The notes: generated by a model from the letters alone, not told the origin. A DNA stretch of 64,000 nt from Trematomus loennbergii (GCA_012861695.1 JAAOOA010000051.1:62001-126000); one strand, 5' to 3'. Counted from the first letter of the stretch, positions 11,314 to 21,763 are shown. Numbers and translations: made by a program.

Positions 11314-11626
11314 TGTGACGACCCCTGCTTTACTGTCTCCTGTGGTGTGTGTGCATGGCCCTTTAATGTTCTCCCTCTGTTGTGTCAGCGCTGATTGAGG
11401 ACACCTGTCTGCTGGCACCAGAGGATTGAAAGGCCTGAGCAGACTCTCGATCTCTCTCCCGCAGAGGACCTGACCACGGAGCAGCCACGTTGCTTAGCCT
11501 TTTTTGGCTTTTTCCTTTGTGTTAGTTTTTCTTTGTTTATGACAAACTTTTGTTAATAAATATTTTTCATACATGTTCTTGTCCTTTCCCACACTTTTTG
11601 TTATGGCCAAGAGCCAGGCCATGACA
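11314..11626 (+). repeat. 3' LTR (full length, 313 bp)
   Basis: It matches the 5' LTR nearly base for base outside the 68-bp block, suggesting a fairly recent insertion. It has TG...CA ends and contains AATAAA near 11557. Confidence 0.9.
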
Positions 11627-11740
11627 ACTGTAAATTAAGAAGGCTTTAATCCTTCATAAAAATCATAATATGGCATGTGAATTTATTTCCATTTTTGATT
11701 AGAGACAAATACGTCATACAGTTATTTTGATTTGTTAAAT

Positions 11741-12633
11741 CAACTTTTAAATGTACTTCTTATAACATGGCATGGTGTTACATGTCAAAATGTTCAGTAG
11801 TCTCTGGTCTTGCTAGAAATGCAAAGTCACTCACCTTAGAGCACTGTCTTATGAGATACTAAGCTTAGAAATCCGATTTTTGGAAAACTTCAAAACTGTT
11901 GTGAAACAATGACTCATGTCATCCTTTTTTTTGGTGTTTCAGATTTGGTTCACCAAAGTCTTTGGTTCACAAAAGTAGTGAACCAAAAAATAAATAAATG
12001 AATTACACTATAGGCCTATATAAATGTGTTATTCATGTCTAAAATGAAAATGTGTAAATTAGAATTTGAAGTAAGTAAAATAGTTTTTTTTCAACCAACT
12101 ATTTATGTTAACATAAGAAACTGTAAAATCTCAATATTTCCAATATCAGAACTTTTTCAACCAACTATTCATTATACATGTAAAGACAGGGGAGCAGTGT
12201 CATGGTCTTTGTCTGTCTTCCAAGACTGTGGGTCTGGCTGCTGTGTAGGTGGGGGTGATGGTGCATGGGCTGCTGGTGGCTGTGTCGGAGGGAGGTAGGT
12301 GGGATTGTCCCGGGTTGATGCTGGTGGCTGTGTGGGAGGTACGTGTGCTAGGCGAGACTTCTTTGCTGGCTGGGTTGATCGTGATGGCTGTGGTGGAGGC
12401 CTTTGTACCGTGGTGTATCTTAATCTTGTGGCAGGCACAGATGGAGGTGGAGGCTGCTGTAGTGATGCTGGTCCTCTGGTCCTTGGTGGTGATGGCTGTG
12501 GTGGAGGTCTTTGAGCCACGGTAGATCTTGACCTGGGAGCCGGCACAGATGAAGGTTCTGGCTGCTGGATAAACACCGCCTGTGGGCCACTAGGCCCAGG
12601 CAGCTGTGAAATCTGAAAAAAACATACCTTTAC
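11741..12633 (-). repeat. Inverted segment of the duplicated unit (copy 1 orientation)
   Basis: This 893-bp block is the reverse complement of 36890-37834. It is preceded by AAAT (11737-11740) and followed by ATTT (12634-12637), the same bases as at the copy 2 boundaries, so only the block between them is flipped. Confidence 0.75.
12172..12612 (-). CDS. Proline-rich exon, copy 1
   Basis: This exon follows an acceptor (ttttttcag at 12613-12620) and stays open for 146 codons to a stop at 12172. It begins ISQLPGPSGPQATFIQQPEP and is built of P-, Q-, S- and T-rich repeats (VQRPPPQPSPPRTRG, VPPTQPPASTR), with a KKSRL basic patch. There is no fold that I recognise. The same frame is open in copy 2 (36912-37379), although only the 3' end differs. 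It may be a disordered region of a transposon-encoded or host protein. Confidence 0.5.
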   Translation of the reverse strand: MSQLPGPSGPQAVFIQQPEPSSVPAPRSRSTVAQRPPPQPSPPRTRGPASLQQPPPPSVPATRLRYTTVQRPPPQPSRSTQPAKKSRLAHVPPTQPPASTRDNPTYLPPTQPPAAHAPSPPPTQQPDPQSWKTDKDHDTAPLSLHV

Positions 12634-12639
12634 ATTTAA

Positions 12640-13793
12640 CCTGTTCCACTCTGAGCCTGTTTTTCAGGTCTCAGGCTCGAAAATGACATTCCCAGAACAA
12701 ATGACCATATCTTCCCTTCTAAAAGGGTTAAATTAATAATCTTTGTTCTCAAAGTAATGATAAACCTGTGAGTTGGATGTAGAAGTGTCAGAATCAATAT
12801 AGATGTTTTTTATTTTAAAGAAAATTCAGATTTTACATAGTAAAAAACTGTAAATTATAGTGTCTGTCCAAAAATTATTTTTTACAGATAGTGAAAACTA
12901 CCCTTGGATGATGGGTTAGTAGACTAAAAGCTTTAGGAATCCAAAGTACAACATATAATAAGTACCTTGTATCAAGATTGATGCAAAACAAGTGAAATTT
13001 GACCTTTTTAGAGAGATTTAGCCAAAAACCCCCACTTCTGGGGTCATTTGGGTGGATTTGACCTATCTCTGGCCCCCTTGGTCGATTTGGTTGGTTGACA
13101 CACCCTTGTGACCGTTAGAGCCAATAGAATCGAAGGGGGAGGCTCACATACACACACATTGTAAAGAAAAAATGTGGGCGCTTCGTGTGTGGAAATCGAA
13201 AGCAAAGTGGAGGAATGTCTCCTTCTGGAATTTGGAAATTAAAAAGCCGTTTTATTGCTTATGGATTATCAGAAATAATTTCAAAGAAGGCACAGACACA
13301 TAGGATGAACCTATGGATTAACGGCAGCATCGTTTTTTTATCGTTTTAATGCCATTGAAGATTACTTTTGACCAAGGTAAGCCATGTTTACGTTTTTTAG
13401 CTACTTAGCTCCACATGTGATGATGTACGCTTTCGTTTATAGCGTCGCGAATGTTTATCACTGAGTGTTGAGGTTTTTTACACAGATTCAGTGTCTCCAG
13501 GACACCAAAAACGAGTGGTTGGCTGTGCATCTAGGATAAGTAATAAGGGAGTTATGAGTGAGTTTAAGTGCCTTTGTAGGTTCCGTTTTTTCGCTCGAGG
13601 CTAATTCAGAGGCTGAGTGCTAGCATTGTGGGGTTTTTTTGAAAAAAAAATTAAAAAGATCAGTTAGCTGAGTTCTTCCCGTTACATGGATATAACACAT
13701 TCATAGTTTTATTCAATATTAAGATTCCTTAGACGTTGTTTCCTGCAAATGACGCGTTTATCCGCCCGGTACCGGGGGATGGTGTGTAACAGG
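12640..13793. mobile_element. TTAA-target non-autonomous element, copy 2 (piggyBac-like)
   Basis: TTAA at 12636-12639 and 13794-13797 flanks CCTGTTCCAC and, inverted, CCTGTTACAC termini. Internally it shares long blocks with copies at 7.1, 38.1, 49.5 and 56.2 kb. It sits exactly at the right boundary of the inverted segment. No transposase frame was found. Confidence 0.75.
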
Positions 13794-13797
13794 TTAA

Positions 13798-14220
13798 GAT
13801 GGTAGCCTGTCTTCTGTGTTCATGTTTCACAGCAAAGAAATGGGAATGTATCAGCCTCAGATGTATTAGTGTTGCTCCAGCTGAAAACTATATCCAACCA
13901 TATCAAATTAATAGTACCACAAAGTGGTTCTGAGACTTATTCAGAAATGTATACAAAGGGTCATCGCAAACACTGCAGCATTTTCTGCTTCTATTTCATT
14001 GCATGCTTCAGAATAGTATTATATATGAAAACAAGAGGGACATAATATCACAAAACAATTAATGATGATGATTATGTCAGCCATATGTATAATAGTGTTA
14101 ATATCTATGAGATTTAAAGTAATAATAATAATAATAATAATTCCCTGCAAAAGCACTAATAACAATAAAATAATGGCAAAAATAGCAATTCGATATATAG
14201 TACAAATCAATCATTGTCAT
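13798..14220. other. Intergenic, with a short (AAT)n tract
   Basis: AT-rich sequence with aataataat repeats at 14121-14141. No exon was recognised. Confidence 0.4.
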
Positions 14221-14575
14221 GTGAAGCAAGGAGTGGTTGGACCCAAATGCAGAAACTGGAGACAGCAGAAAACTTAACAAAAATGTATATTTAACAGGCA
14301 GAACAGGAACTCAAGTAACAACAATCAACACGAAAAAAACAGAACTTCATGACATAGACAAACAAGGAACCGACAAGAACAGGACAGAAAACCAGGACTT
14401 ATATACAAACAGGGTGACGAGGGGATGAAGTACAAGTGAAGCTAGGAACAGGTTAAACTAATCAGGGCGGGGGAGACAATTAAAACTGGAGGGAAAACAG
14501 ACAGAGCAGGAAGTGAACACAGAGAAGACAGAAGGAGAATACTTTCAATTAAAACAGGAAACAGAAAACAAAAAA
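14221..14575. mobile_element. Possible LTR-like retroelement fragment
   Basis: A-rich plus-strand sequence containing ggttggacccaaatgcag, similar to a motif near the end of the block at 15.6-16.1 kb when that is read in reverse (aggacccaaacgcagg). Such motifs occur in fish LTR-type repeats as I recall them. No boundaries or target duplication could be shown. Confidence 0.25.
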
Positions 14576-14600
14576 GTATAATACTCTTAACATTTTGTAG

Positions 14601-14848
14601 CTAAGCTACACCAAATTGCCCACCCCAGCTTATGCCATTTTCCATCCGATCTTTAAAAAGTTGGTATTGTGTGCAAACTGGCAGCCTCAGGATCAGTCCA
14701 CAGGTGTTGGCCGTGGGGAAACCTGCTGGCCCGTCCTCCGAGTGGAGGAAATTTAGTTTGGGCTGGGTTGGAAACCCTACAGCAGGGATTTTCCGTAGGC
14801 CGGTGGCAAAGGCCAACACATCTCCGACATTCAGTATGCTTTCTCCAT
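14601..14848 (-). CDS. HECT C-lobe terminal exon with catalytic cysteine
   Basis: The acceptor is tctccacag. It encodes GESILNVGDVLAFATGLRK, IPAVGFPTQPKLNF and PTANTCGLILRLPVC, then QLFKDRMENGIS and a TAG stop at 14601-14603. The Cys in ANTC is the thioester-forming residue of HECT ligases. This exon is fully open. Confidence 0.85.
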
Positions 14849-14902
14849 CTGTGGAGAAAGTTTGAGATCATTTTTAGGTCTACATAATGTTAAGAGCATT
14901 AA

Positions 14903-15278
14903 AGGTGGGGTAGGTAAGTTTGAGAAACCGGCTCGAGATACACTTTTTGTTATATTCCATGGAATGCTCTTAATATCCGATAGCAATGAATATCTTAAGT
15001 GCTTTGACAAATCCATAAATAATGTCATCTGTGGAAGCCGTAGTACTGTAAAAAGCACGACCAATCATTTTAGCCGGCCCGGCTAAAATAACTGGATGGC
15101 CTACCTGCCTGTCAGCCTTCCATCTGTGCACAAACTTATCTCGTGCCCTCATTGGTCATGTGCGCGTTCGTGTGTGTTGGAGGAGGGGCTCTGTAAGGAA
15201 GTGGCAGATTTTTTCCGGTTGTGTATTTTCAAATTCTAGCGCACTCGAGCTGGTTTCTCCGAAATTACCTACCCACCT
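14903..15278. mobile_element. 376-bp TTAA-flanked MITE in the last HECT intron
   Basis: TTAA at 14899-14902 and 15279-15282. The termini are AGGTGGGGTAGGTAAGTTTG and, read inward from the right, AGGTGGGTAGGTAATTTCGG, followed by matching GAGAAACCxGCTCGAG. The purine-starting ends with TTAA targets fit a Kolobok-type MITE. No coding capacity. Confidence 0.8.
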
Positions 15279-15594
15279 TTAAGGGTATTTTTTGTGTTTA
15301 AGAGATGAGTATGATAATATTGCAGATTTGACTAGATAGTATACCAGTGTTTCTGAAAAGGGGGTACGCTTATGTCTAGGGAAACTGGAAATCATGAAAT
15401 GTGATTTTGTAAAAGTGGTATTTTTCATTTATCCCCCAAACAGATTACATTTTCATCCAGCAGCTCCTGAAAGTGCTCTAATCCCTACAAATAATTGGAA
15501 TACTTCAGGAAAATAACAGAAAGGGTGTCTTTGGGCCAAAAATGTTTGCGATACACTGGACAAGATAACTGAAGTGTGTTTTTGTGGTGGCTCT

Positions 15595-16090
15595 ACTCTT
15601 CAGCCACCTCCCTTGTGAGTGTGTGTTCCCTTTCCCTGTCTGTGTGGGCGTGGTGGCTGTCACTCCTGGCTCCCGGCTCAATCTCCACCTGCTGCAAATC
15701 TCCACCTGCTGCAATCAGCTTTACACACCTGATTCCCATCAGCCATTTACTAATGGTATATCAGCGGAGGCTCCACAACATGTCAGCGCCAGATCGTTGT
15801 TTAAACCCCAGTGGTAACTCTCAGCCTTCTTAGCCGATTTAAGCTATTTCTCTGTACACGGAATACTTTTCTCACCTGTTTCTCTTATGCTCCAGGATCA
15901 CTCTCCAGCCGCCTTGTTACCATCACCTGCCGCCACCAGTCATCATTCCAACCGGATTACTCTCCACGCTCACCAGTCTTCATTCCTACAGGATTACTCT
16001 CCTCTCCACGCTCCTCCACCTCACAATAAACCTTTTTCCAACACTCTGCCGTGTCCTGCGTTTGGGTCCTATCGGATATCGTAACAGTTT
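15595..16090 (+). mobile_element. Possible solo LTR or retroelement end
   Basis: C/T-rich sequence ending ctgcgtttgggtcctatcgg then atcgtaaca, a pattern common at ends of fish LTR-type repeats. A short tandem aatctccacctgctgca lies at 15680-15714. No target duplication could be found, so the boundaries are guesses. Confidence 0.3.
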
Positions 16091-17422
16091 TGGTATTGGT
16101 CCAACTCATGGGAAAATAAGATGCTGAAAGCTGGTCATGTCTTGCAATATTGTATGTATTTCATTACTTTACCATATGTACTGTACATTTAAAAAAAAGT
16201 AACTAAGTGGCCTGGATAGTAAATCACCTTGAAATAATAATGAAATATCAGAATGCTAGAACGTCCATGACACAGAGTTCTGCTCCATTTTATTGTTTAT
16301 CTTTCCTGTGGTTGAGGCTGCGTCCTGGTTGCTGAGCAACTATCTTTGTCTCTATCAAATAAACTGCGCTAGCTGTTTGTATATGCTTATTTGTTTACCA
16401 ATGTAATAGCACTTTTGGAGATAATAAGGAGCCTTTAGAATTTCTGAAATGAATGAACGGATGAAAAGAAACACGATGTGTGTCCTTGGAGATGCTTCAG
16501 AGTCCATACCGAGGAAAAAGAGGTGGTCAATTTCATCGGAGACTACGGATCCAGATGTTCAAGGTGCCCTGCTCTATAGCGTGGTCTATCCACCAGTTCT
16601 GCTGGTCCTATTATTGTTATTCTTATTATTAACATCAACGAGGGACAGCTTGGTGTGATGCTTTCCTGGTTTTTGACCGGCTTTTTATCACTGCCGGCTC
16701 ATCTGTCGGGAACACATGCCGGGGGGCTGAGCCCTGAGGCGGCCATGAAGCTAAACTAACCCGGTAATGTTATATTTACATGGCTGTTGTGGTTATAGCA
16801 AGCTAGCCTCTATTTCAATATAGTTTTGGTATAAAAATAATAATGTTACAGGTCTTGTACTACACGCCAAAACAACCACAGACAAGAACAGTTTCTTCCC
16901 TCAGGCCGTCACTCCTGAACACCTAAATCAGTCATACACTGTCAATAACCATGTAACACCAAAACATCCACTTCACCCATAATAAGTTATTATTTTGGAG
17001 TTTTTAATGCATCATTTCTTTTAAAGTACATATCATCTGTCACTGTTAATATAAATCCTACATACTGCATAGACATCTGTGAATGTACATACTGTGAATG
17101 TTGTAGAACATCTGAAGACAAGAGTTGTTTCACCCTTTGACCCCAAGAGGGAGTATACCTTTAACTGAGCTTCTGTCAGGAGTTAATAAAGGTTTGCAAA
17201 TACATTGTACATTATGCATGCTAATATTAAATCAGTAGGCTAATCATTTTATTCAGATGTGCTGCATTAAATGTAGGTGGTATTGTGTAACATATTATGG
17301 AAATATTCTCATACTTATGATTATGTCTTTCTAGTGTATAACTATACGTGTCCTTTATCTCTTTTTGCCTATTGAGTCTTTGCATAAGGAATGCAATTTG
17401 TGTTAATTTGGCAATTTCTTAC
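16091..17422. other. Intron-scale sequence with a LINE C-terminal remnant
   Basis: This lies inside the last HECT intron. At about 16868-16960 the plus strand reads TTTDKNSFFPQAVT, resembling the C-terminal end of fish jockey/L2-type retrotransposon ORF2. The rest has no recognised feature. Confidence 0.4.
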
Positions 17423-17640
17423 CCTCCACCTGCAGCAGCCAGTCCCGCCAAAAGCCAATGGTCCTGGCCTCCATCCGCCTGCGGTTGGAACCATGCCCCG
17501 AAACCCTCCCAGTCTTAAACAGTTCTATCATTTCGGACGCCAGGAGTGGCTTCTGGTCCTGAAGAAACACACTCTTCAGGACTGTTGGGTGGGCCTTCAA
17601 AGCGTCCAATGCTCCAACAATTTGAAGACCTTCGCAAAAC
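17423..17640 (-). CDS. HECT domain exon
   Basis: Acceptor tttacag, donor gtaagaa. It encodes FCEGLQIVGALDALKAHP, SEMIELFKTGRVSGHGSNRR and ARTIGFWRDWLLQVE. The conserved W-x-F/DWLLQVE just before the C-lobe is typical of this HECT subgroup. Phase 2 entry and phase 1 exit fit both neighbouring exons. Confidence 0.8.
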
Positions 17641-17872
17641 CTGTAAATGTAAGAAGTACCAGAAGAGAGAGAACATAACTAAATGTGTGAAAAATGTCCT
17701 GTTACAACCTGTTTCCATTTTACAGCATGTGTACATTACATATATTTTTTTGCAGATAAGGAATCTATTAAAAATCCTTAACCTCATAGTAGTAAATATT
17801 CATTTGATTTCCATCTAGCTCATGGTTGTCAGTCAACCAGTAGTAATTTAAATGATGAGCTGCTATACTTAC

Positions 17873-18045
17873 TGTTGGAGGGCTTCCACCTTGCGTCCAT
17901 CAACATAGTGGTGAAGAGCGGCCGCCAGGAGCTCATCCCTCTGGGTCATGTTTCCCACAAATTGCAAGGAGCCCAAGAGTGGGAGCTCCTCTGTGGCCTC
18001 CTCCACTGCCTCTCTGGCCCCTTCAAGGGTTGTTGCATCGGCAAT
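17873..18045 (-). CDS. HECT domain exon
   Basis: It encodes IADATTLEGAREAVEEATEE, SLQFVGNMTQRDELLAAAL and HHYVDGRKVEALQQ. The frame is open and in phase with both neighbours; the donor is caaca|gtaagt. Confidence 0.8.
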
Positions 18046-18374
18046 CTAATGTTAGAAATGTGAACATTTGAATACAAAATTCATGTATAACATTATGCTA
18101 CAATAATGATCATTCTGAATTGTCCACACCTATAAGTTAAGCTAAATATATTCTAACAATGGATAACGATTAACTTAAGGGTTTCACTTTATAATAAGGG
18201 TTTATTATATTCCTTAATAACATAAATCTCCCATTGGAATACACAATACACTTCAGAGTAAGTATGCTATGACAAATTCAAGAGTACTGAGTCTAAGGAC
18301 ACACCAGACCGAAGCTTTGCACAAAACAGACTGCTAAATTAGAACATTTGAATGAAAATAAAGAATGTACTTGC

Positions 18375-18562
18375 CTTTTTGAGCTTGGCCTTCAGGGTGG
18401 GGTCGAATATGTCCTCTATACAGGCAGGGAGAGGTTGTAGACCACATATCTGCCTGTATAGGCGCTCGGAGATAAAAATGTGGAGACACCGACCCCTGGA
18501 CCAAACCTCTCAACAGATGACCAGCATTTTGGTGATCACCTTGTATAGGCCTTTCTGTAATG
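18375..18562 (-). pseudogene. HECT exon with in-frame TGA and a GC splice donor
   Basis: The exon starts ALQKGLYKVITKMLVIC, then reads TGA, then continues in the same frame to FISERLYRQICGLQPLPA and CIEDIFDPTLKAKLKK. The residues just after the stop look wrong for the family, while the +1 frame there reads LRGLVQGSVSPHF. Two compensating indels or a local garble are therefore likely. The donor is aaaaag|gcaagt, a GC-AG type with an otherwise perfect consensus. Confidence 0.75.
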
Positions 18563-18872
18563 CTGAAGATAAAAAAAAGTATTACAAGATTATACAGTGA
18601 CCATACAATGTGTTCATCCATACAATGTGTCCTGATCTTATATTTAAATAACCTATGAAAACTAACATCACTAAAATAAGAGACACAATTACAGTATGCA
18701 GTGTTAATAATACAAAAATGCAGGATAATACTATGGGTTAACTTACTATTTCTTGGCACAGTATACATTTACAAAGGTAAAAGTTTAATTAATAATACAT
18801 TTCCCATAATATATGTTTGCTGGTCATATTAAAATCTACAAATTACAATGCTTTTTTTACTTCTTAACTTAC

Positions 18873-19183
18873 CAACACTGTCCAGGGCCAATGTCCTACT
18901 CTCCTCAGGACCTTCGAAGATGCCGTTATGCTGAAGTTGTCTCATGAGGAGAGTACACAATTCCCTTGTGGGACCCCCCTCATCAACGGCACCCTCTCCA
19001 ACTCCCTCTGTGTCAACAAAAATGACATCTATTTTGTTTTCCGGGTCAAAACTGGTCCTGGAAAAGGCTCGAAAGGCACAATCAAATTCTTCCCCCCGGA
19101 AAGCATTTATTTGATTGGCTCTGACTAACTCCACTTTGACGCTGTTTTGTAGACGCTGCAAAACCGTTTCAACGTCTACATGT
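18873..19183 (-). CDS. HECT N-lobe exon
   Basis: Acceptor tctttccag, donor gtaagtt. It encodes HVDVETVLQRLQNSVKVELV, FDPENKIDVIFVDTEGVGEG and AVDEGGPTRELCTLLMRQL, ending EESRTLALDSV. The D-EGGPTRE-L motif marks the start of the HECT fold in G2E3-like proteins. The exon is open and in phase with the next through a split codon. Confidence 0.85.
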
Positions 19184-19578
19184 CTGGAAAAGAAACAGAT
19201 AAAAAGACAATGGGAATAATAACATTAGCAATATTCAATGGGAATGTGCTTTACACAGTGATGCATGCAGGTGGACACAAATCCAGAGAACTGAAAAAGA
19301 TTATATAATACATTTCTTACTTGCAGACAACAAATGAAGTTGCAAATGTACTGGTGAGAGCGGCAGGTAACATAAATTATGTATGTGTAATCTGTACTGT
19401 GGCAATTCATGATGGAGCTTCATTTATTTAGTAGGCCTATTACAAAAGGTATATCATCTAAGGTCAAATGGCCACCAGATCTCTCAAGCTACAAACATTT
19501 ATCAAATTACGGGATTCTGTGACTCTTGTCAGCTTTTCCACAACCTTGAAATCACCAGAGCAAATATTCATTACTCAC

Positions 19579-20029
19579 ACACTGGCTGGTGGGGAGGGTC
19601 TGCGTTGTGCGGAGGGGCTGCCTGGTGGGGATGGGCTGTCAAGCGTCACTGGTGGGGATGGGCTGTGAAGTGGGGATGGGCTGTGAGGTGGGGATGGGCT
19701 GTGAGGTGGGGATGGGCTGTTAGGTGGGCTGTGAGGTGGGGATGGGCTGTGAGGTGGGGATGGGCTGTGAGGTGGGGATGGGCTGTGAAGTGGGGATGGG
19801 CTGTGAGGTGGGCTGTGAGGTGGGGATGGGCTGTGAGGTGGGCTGTGAGGTGGGATGGGCTGTGAGGTGGGGATGGGCTGTGAGGTGTGGATGGGCTGTG
19901 AGGTGGGGATGGGCTGTGAGGTGGGCTGTGAGGTGTGGATGGGCTGTGAGGTGTGGATGGGCTGTGAGGTGTGGATGGGCTGTGAGGTGTGGATGGGCTG
20001 TGAGGTGGGCTGTGAGGTGACAGCGATTC
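19579..20029 (-). pseudogene. Coding-minisatellite exon of the HECT gene, out of frame
   Basis: This is bounded by acceptor atctttcag and donor gtgagtaa. On the minus strand it encodes ESLSPHSPPHSPSTPHSPST and then many 18-bp units (HSPSPP or HSPSTP), plus 12-bp short units, ending PPASV. One unit near 19848 is 17 bp (gaggtgggatgggc), so the exon is 451 bp instead of a length compatible with both flanking phases. This is a slippage-prone low-complexity linker just before the HECT domain. Confidence 0.7.
19640..20018. repeat. 18-bp minisatellite (ggatgggctgtgaggtgg)
   Basis: About 20 tandem units of 18 bp with several 12-bp variants that lack ggggat. It lies inside the Ser/Pro exon. Plus-strand frames across it (repeated WAVRWG) are shadows. 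Confidence 0.95.
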
Positions 20030-20698
20030 CTGAAAGATAAGATAGTCAGTATTCTTAACTCAACAAAAATCTGCAGTACTGCTTTAATCTAACTCGAGTC
20101 CTGAATTTCGTGTCTTGATTTGAAACACTAACTTGGAACCTTATTTTCATGTAAATGTATGAAAAAGATAACGAGCACAAATGGGCATGTGGCTGGCTGA
20201 GGATGAGGGTGGGAGGTAGAAGCTGAGGGGGAAGGCCTGACCTAAGATGAATAATGGATGGCAGCACCCTGTGGACTCTTATTGGAGACTATAGACTTAT
20301 AATTATTGTTTAATTAATCTCAGTGCATACAGCACAGAGATGCTAAAGCAACAGTTGCCACATCGTTTGACCTCCCTCCTGTCTAAAAATCTAAAACCTA
20401 TTTCATATGGGTCAGAGCTATCTCTTCAAGTACATTATAAAAAACCTAACCGTTTTGAAACACGTGTCAATGAGCTGGTTATGAATGTATGTCAACATTT
20501 GGTAATTGTCCTTACTTCTTTTTATTTCATACCTCAACTTGGGGAACAACCCGAGATGGGCCGGGTAACGGTTGAGGGTGGGAGACAGGTACACCCTGTA
20601 AAAGAAGGTGCTTACTTTAGATATACAGAATTATACAGTGATCAATGTTTAATTTATTGTATGTGTCCTGTTGTTTTTAAATGTAAACGTTCATCTAC

Positions 20699-20916
20699 CT
20701 TTGGCCGAATGTAGAGATTTGACCGACCCAAGGCATTGCCTGATCGGATCTCCCTTGGACACAGGGAGGTGAGGGCAACAAATCTTCGCTGTTGTCCAAC
20801 CAGCCGGCAGAGTTCAAATTCTGGTGGGACGTTGGGCACTTTCTCCCTAAGGGCCTGTAGGAACTGTGCCGGGTCCAGGTTAAATGGCACAACGACTGTG
20901 CAGGTGACTGCGATAT
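20699..20916 (-). CDS. Exon upstream of the HECT region
   Basis: Acceptor ttttgtcag, donor ggccaaag|gtagat. It encodes IAVTCTVVVPFNLDPAQFLQ, LREKVPNVPPEFELCRLVG and RSGNALGRSNLYIRPK. Fish G2E3-like proteins carry a similar domain before the Ser/Pro linker. The frame is open and the exit phase 0 matches the next exon. Confidence 0.7.
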
Positions 20917-20929
20917 CTGACAAAACATA

Positions 20930-21763
20930 AAAACATAATGATATTACATAACCTGTATATTAACTCAGTGGCCACTTTATTAGGAAATATATAATTGTAC
21001 ACCTGCACTCTAATGCAAATATCTAATCATGTAGCAATAACTCAATAATTATGCAGATACTGGTCTTGAGCTTCAGTTAAGTTCAAACATAAAAATTACA
21101 AAGTATTTTGATATTAAATTATGTCTATGAGGCTTATAGTTTTGAGGATTATGTAAGAAGGCATTTTAGGTGAACATTAGTAGTTCATTATAAACCCACT
21201 TACCCATAGGAGAACTGTAGGTGTCTTTGTCCTGCTTCAGGACAGACACTTTCAGTGTGACAGGTCGTCTCGTATTATGTATATTGTGTACTTGGTGCTT
21301 TGCAGTTACTTTAGTGCATTTAAAAGGGTTAATTAGAGTAACCATTGTAGAGTTCAGAGGTGGAAAAATTATCTGCATATTGTGTGTCAATGACGATTAC
21401 TGGAAGTACCAGGTGGTGGATATGGTTTTTATTCAAAAATCAAATGCAAGAATATATTCATTGGACATTTATTTACAAGGATTTCATTAGCACATATTCA
21501 TTCATATCTCATTAAGAAAATAATTTTTAACATTTAAAAACATTAATATTTTTCGAATTCATCAAATGTTGACAGAACAGATCATTCATAAAATCACACC
21601 TAAAAAAACCTTGGTTAAAACAAACGTAATCTTCAGCAAACTATTGTTGCATAAACATAATCGTCAAATGTTTAATATCACTGAGTCACTACAAGCAGAT
21701 ATGTTATTAAATATGAAATCATTTTTCTCTCGAGAATAAACAGATCAGTTTATAAAAGCCCAC
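20930..21763. other. No supported exon
   Basis: A minus-strand open stretch near 21190-21290 (TLKVSVLKQDKDTYSSPMG followed by gtaagtggg) could be another exon of the HECT gene, but no clear acceptor was found. The remainder is AT-rich with no recognised feature. Confidence 0.3.

Larger units (their letters stand above)
8360..11626 (+). mobile_element. LTR retroelement with gag-pro and a CNBP-like cassette, no RT or integrase
   Basis: The element has two LTRs (8360-8604 and 11314-11626), a 4-bp target duplication (actg at 8356-8359 and 11627-11630), a tRNA-Pro primer-binding site and a purine tract before the 3' LTR. The inside is only 2.7 kb: broken gag, a protease, then zinc knuckles resembling the cellular protein CNBP, then about 270 bp of non-coding sequence. 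No reverse transcriptase, RNase H, integrase or envelope frame was seen, so mobility would need a helper. The gag and protease look like vertebrate Ty3/Gypsy-type elements. The unoccupied site survives at 36776-36779. Confidence 0.85.
6975..12637. repeat. Duplicated unit, copy 1, interrupted by transposons
   Basis: The pieces 6975-7138, 8313-8359 and 11627-11740 line up in order with 36563-36889, which is uninterrupted. The gaps in copy 1 are exactly a TTAA element (7139-8312) and an LTR retroelement (8360-11626), so copy 2 shows the pre-insertion state. The next segment (11741-12633) matches 36890-37834 but in reverse orientation. Confidence 0.8.
14601..20916 (-). pseudogene. G2E3-like HECT E3 ubiquitin ligase gene, decayed
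   Basis: Seven minus-strand exons join in compatible phases: 20699-20916, 19579-20029, 18873-19183, 18375-18562, 17873-18045, 17423-17640 and 14601-14848. They encode a linker domain, a Ser/Pro minisatellite, and a HECT domain whose N-lobe has FVDTEGVGEGAVDEGGPTRE and whose C-lobe has the catalytic cysteine in ANTCGLILRLP. This matches the fish-expanded G2/M-phase-specific E3 ligase-like family. Two lesions break it: the minisatellite exon is one base short of frame, and the exon at 18375-18562 has an in-frame TGA. N-terminal exons were not found. If the lesions were sequencing errors, the gene would be a HECT ligase acting in ubiquitin transfer. Confidence 0.8.

Noticed and set aside
12249..12524. 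Plus-strand Gly/Val-rich frames, and the same at 37000-37275 minus
   Set aside because: Antisense to the proline-rich exon in each copy.
15614..16086. Solo LTR with TGTGAG...GTAACA ends
   Set aside because: Ends fit the TG...CA rule but no target duplication is present, so it was left as a low-confidence fragment.
19605..20040. Plus-strand frames of repeated WAVRWG or GCEVGM
   Set aside because: Shadows of the minus-strand Ser/Pro minisatellite exon, which has splice sites and in-phase neighbours.
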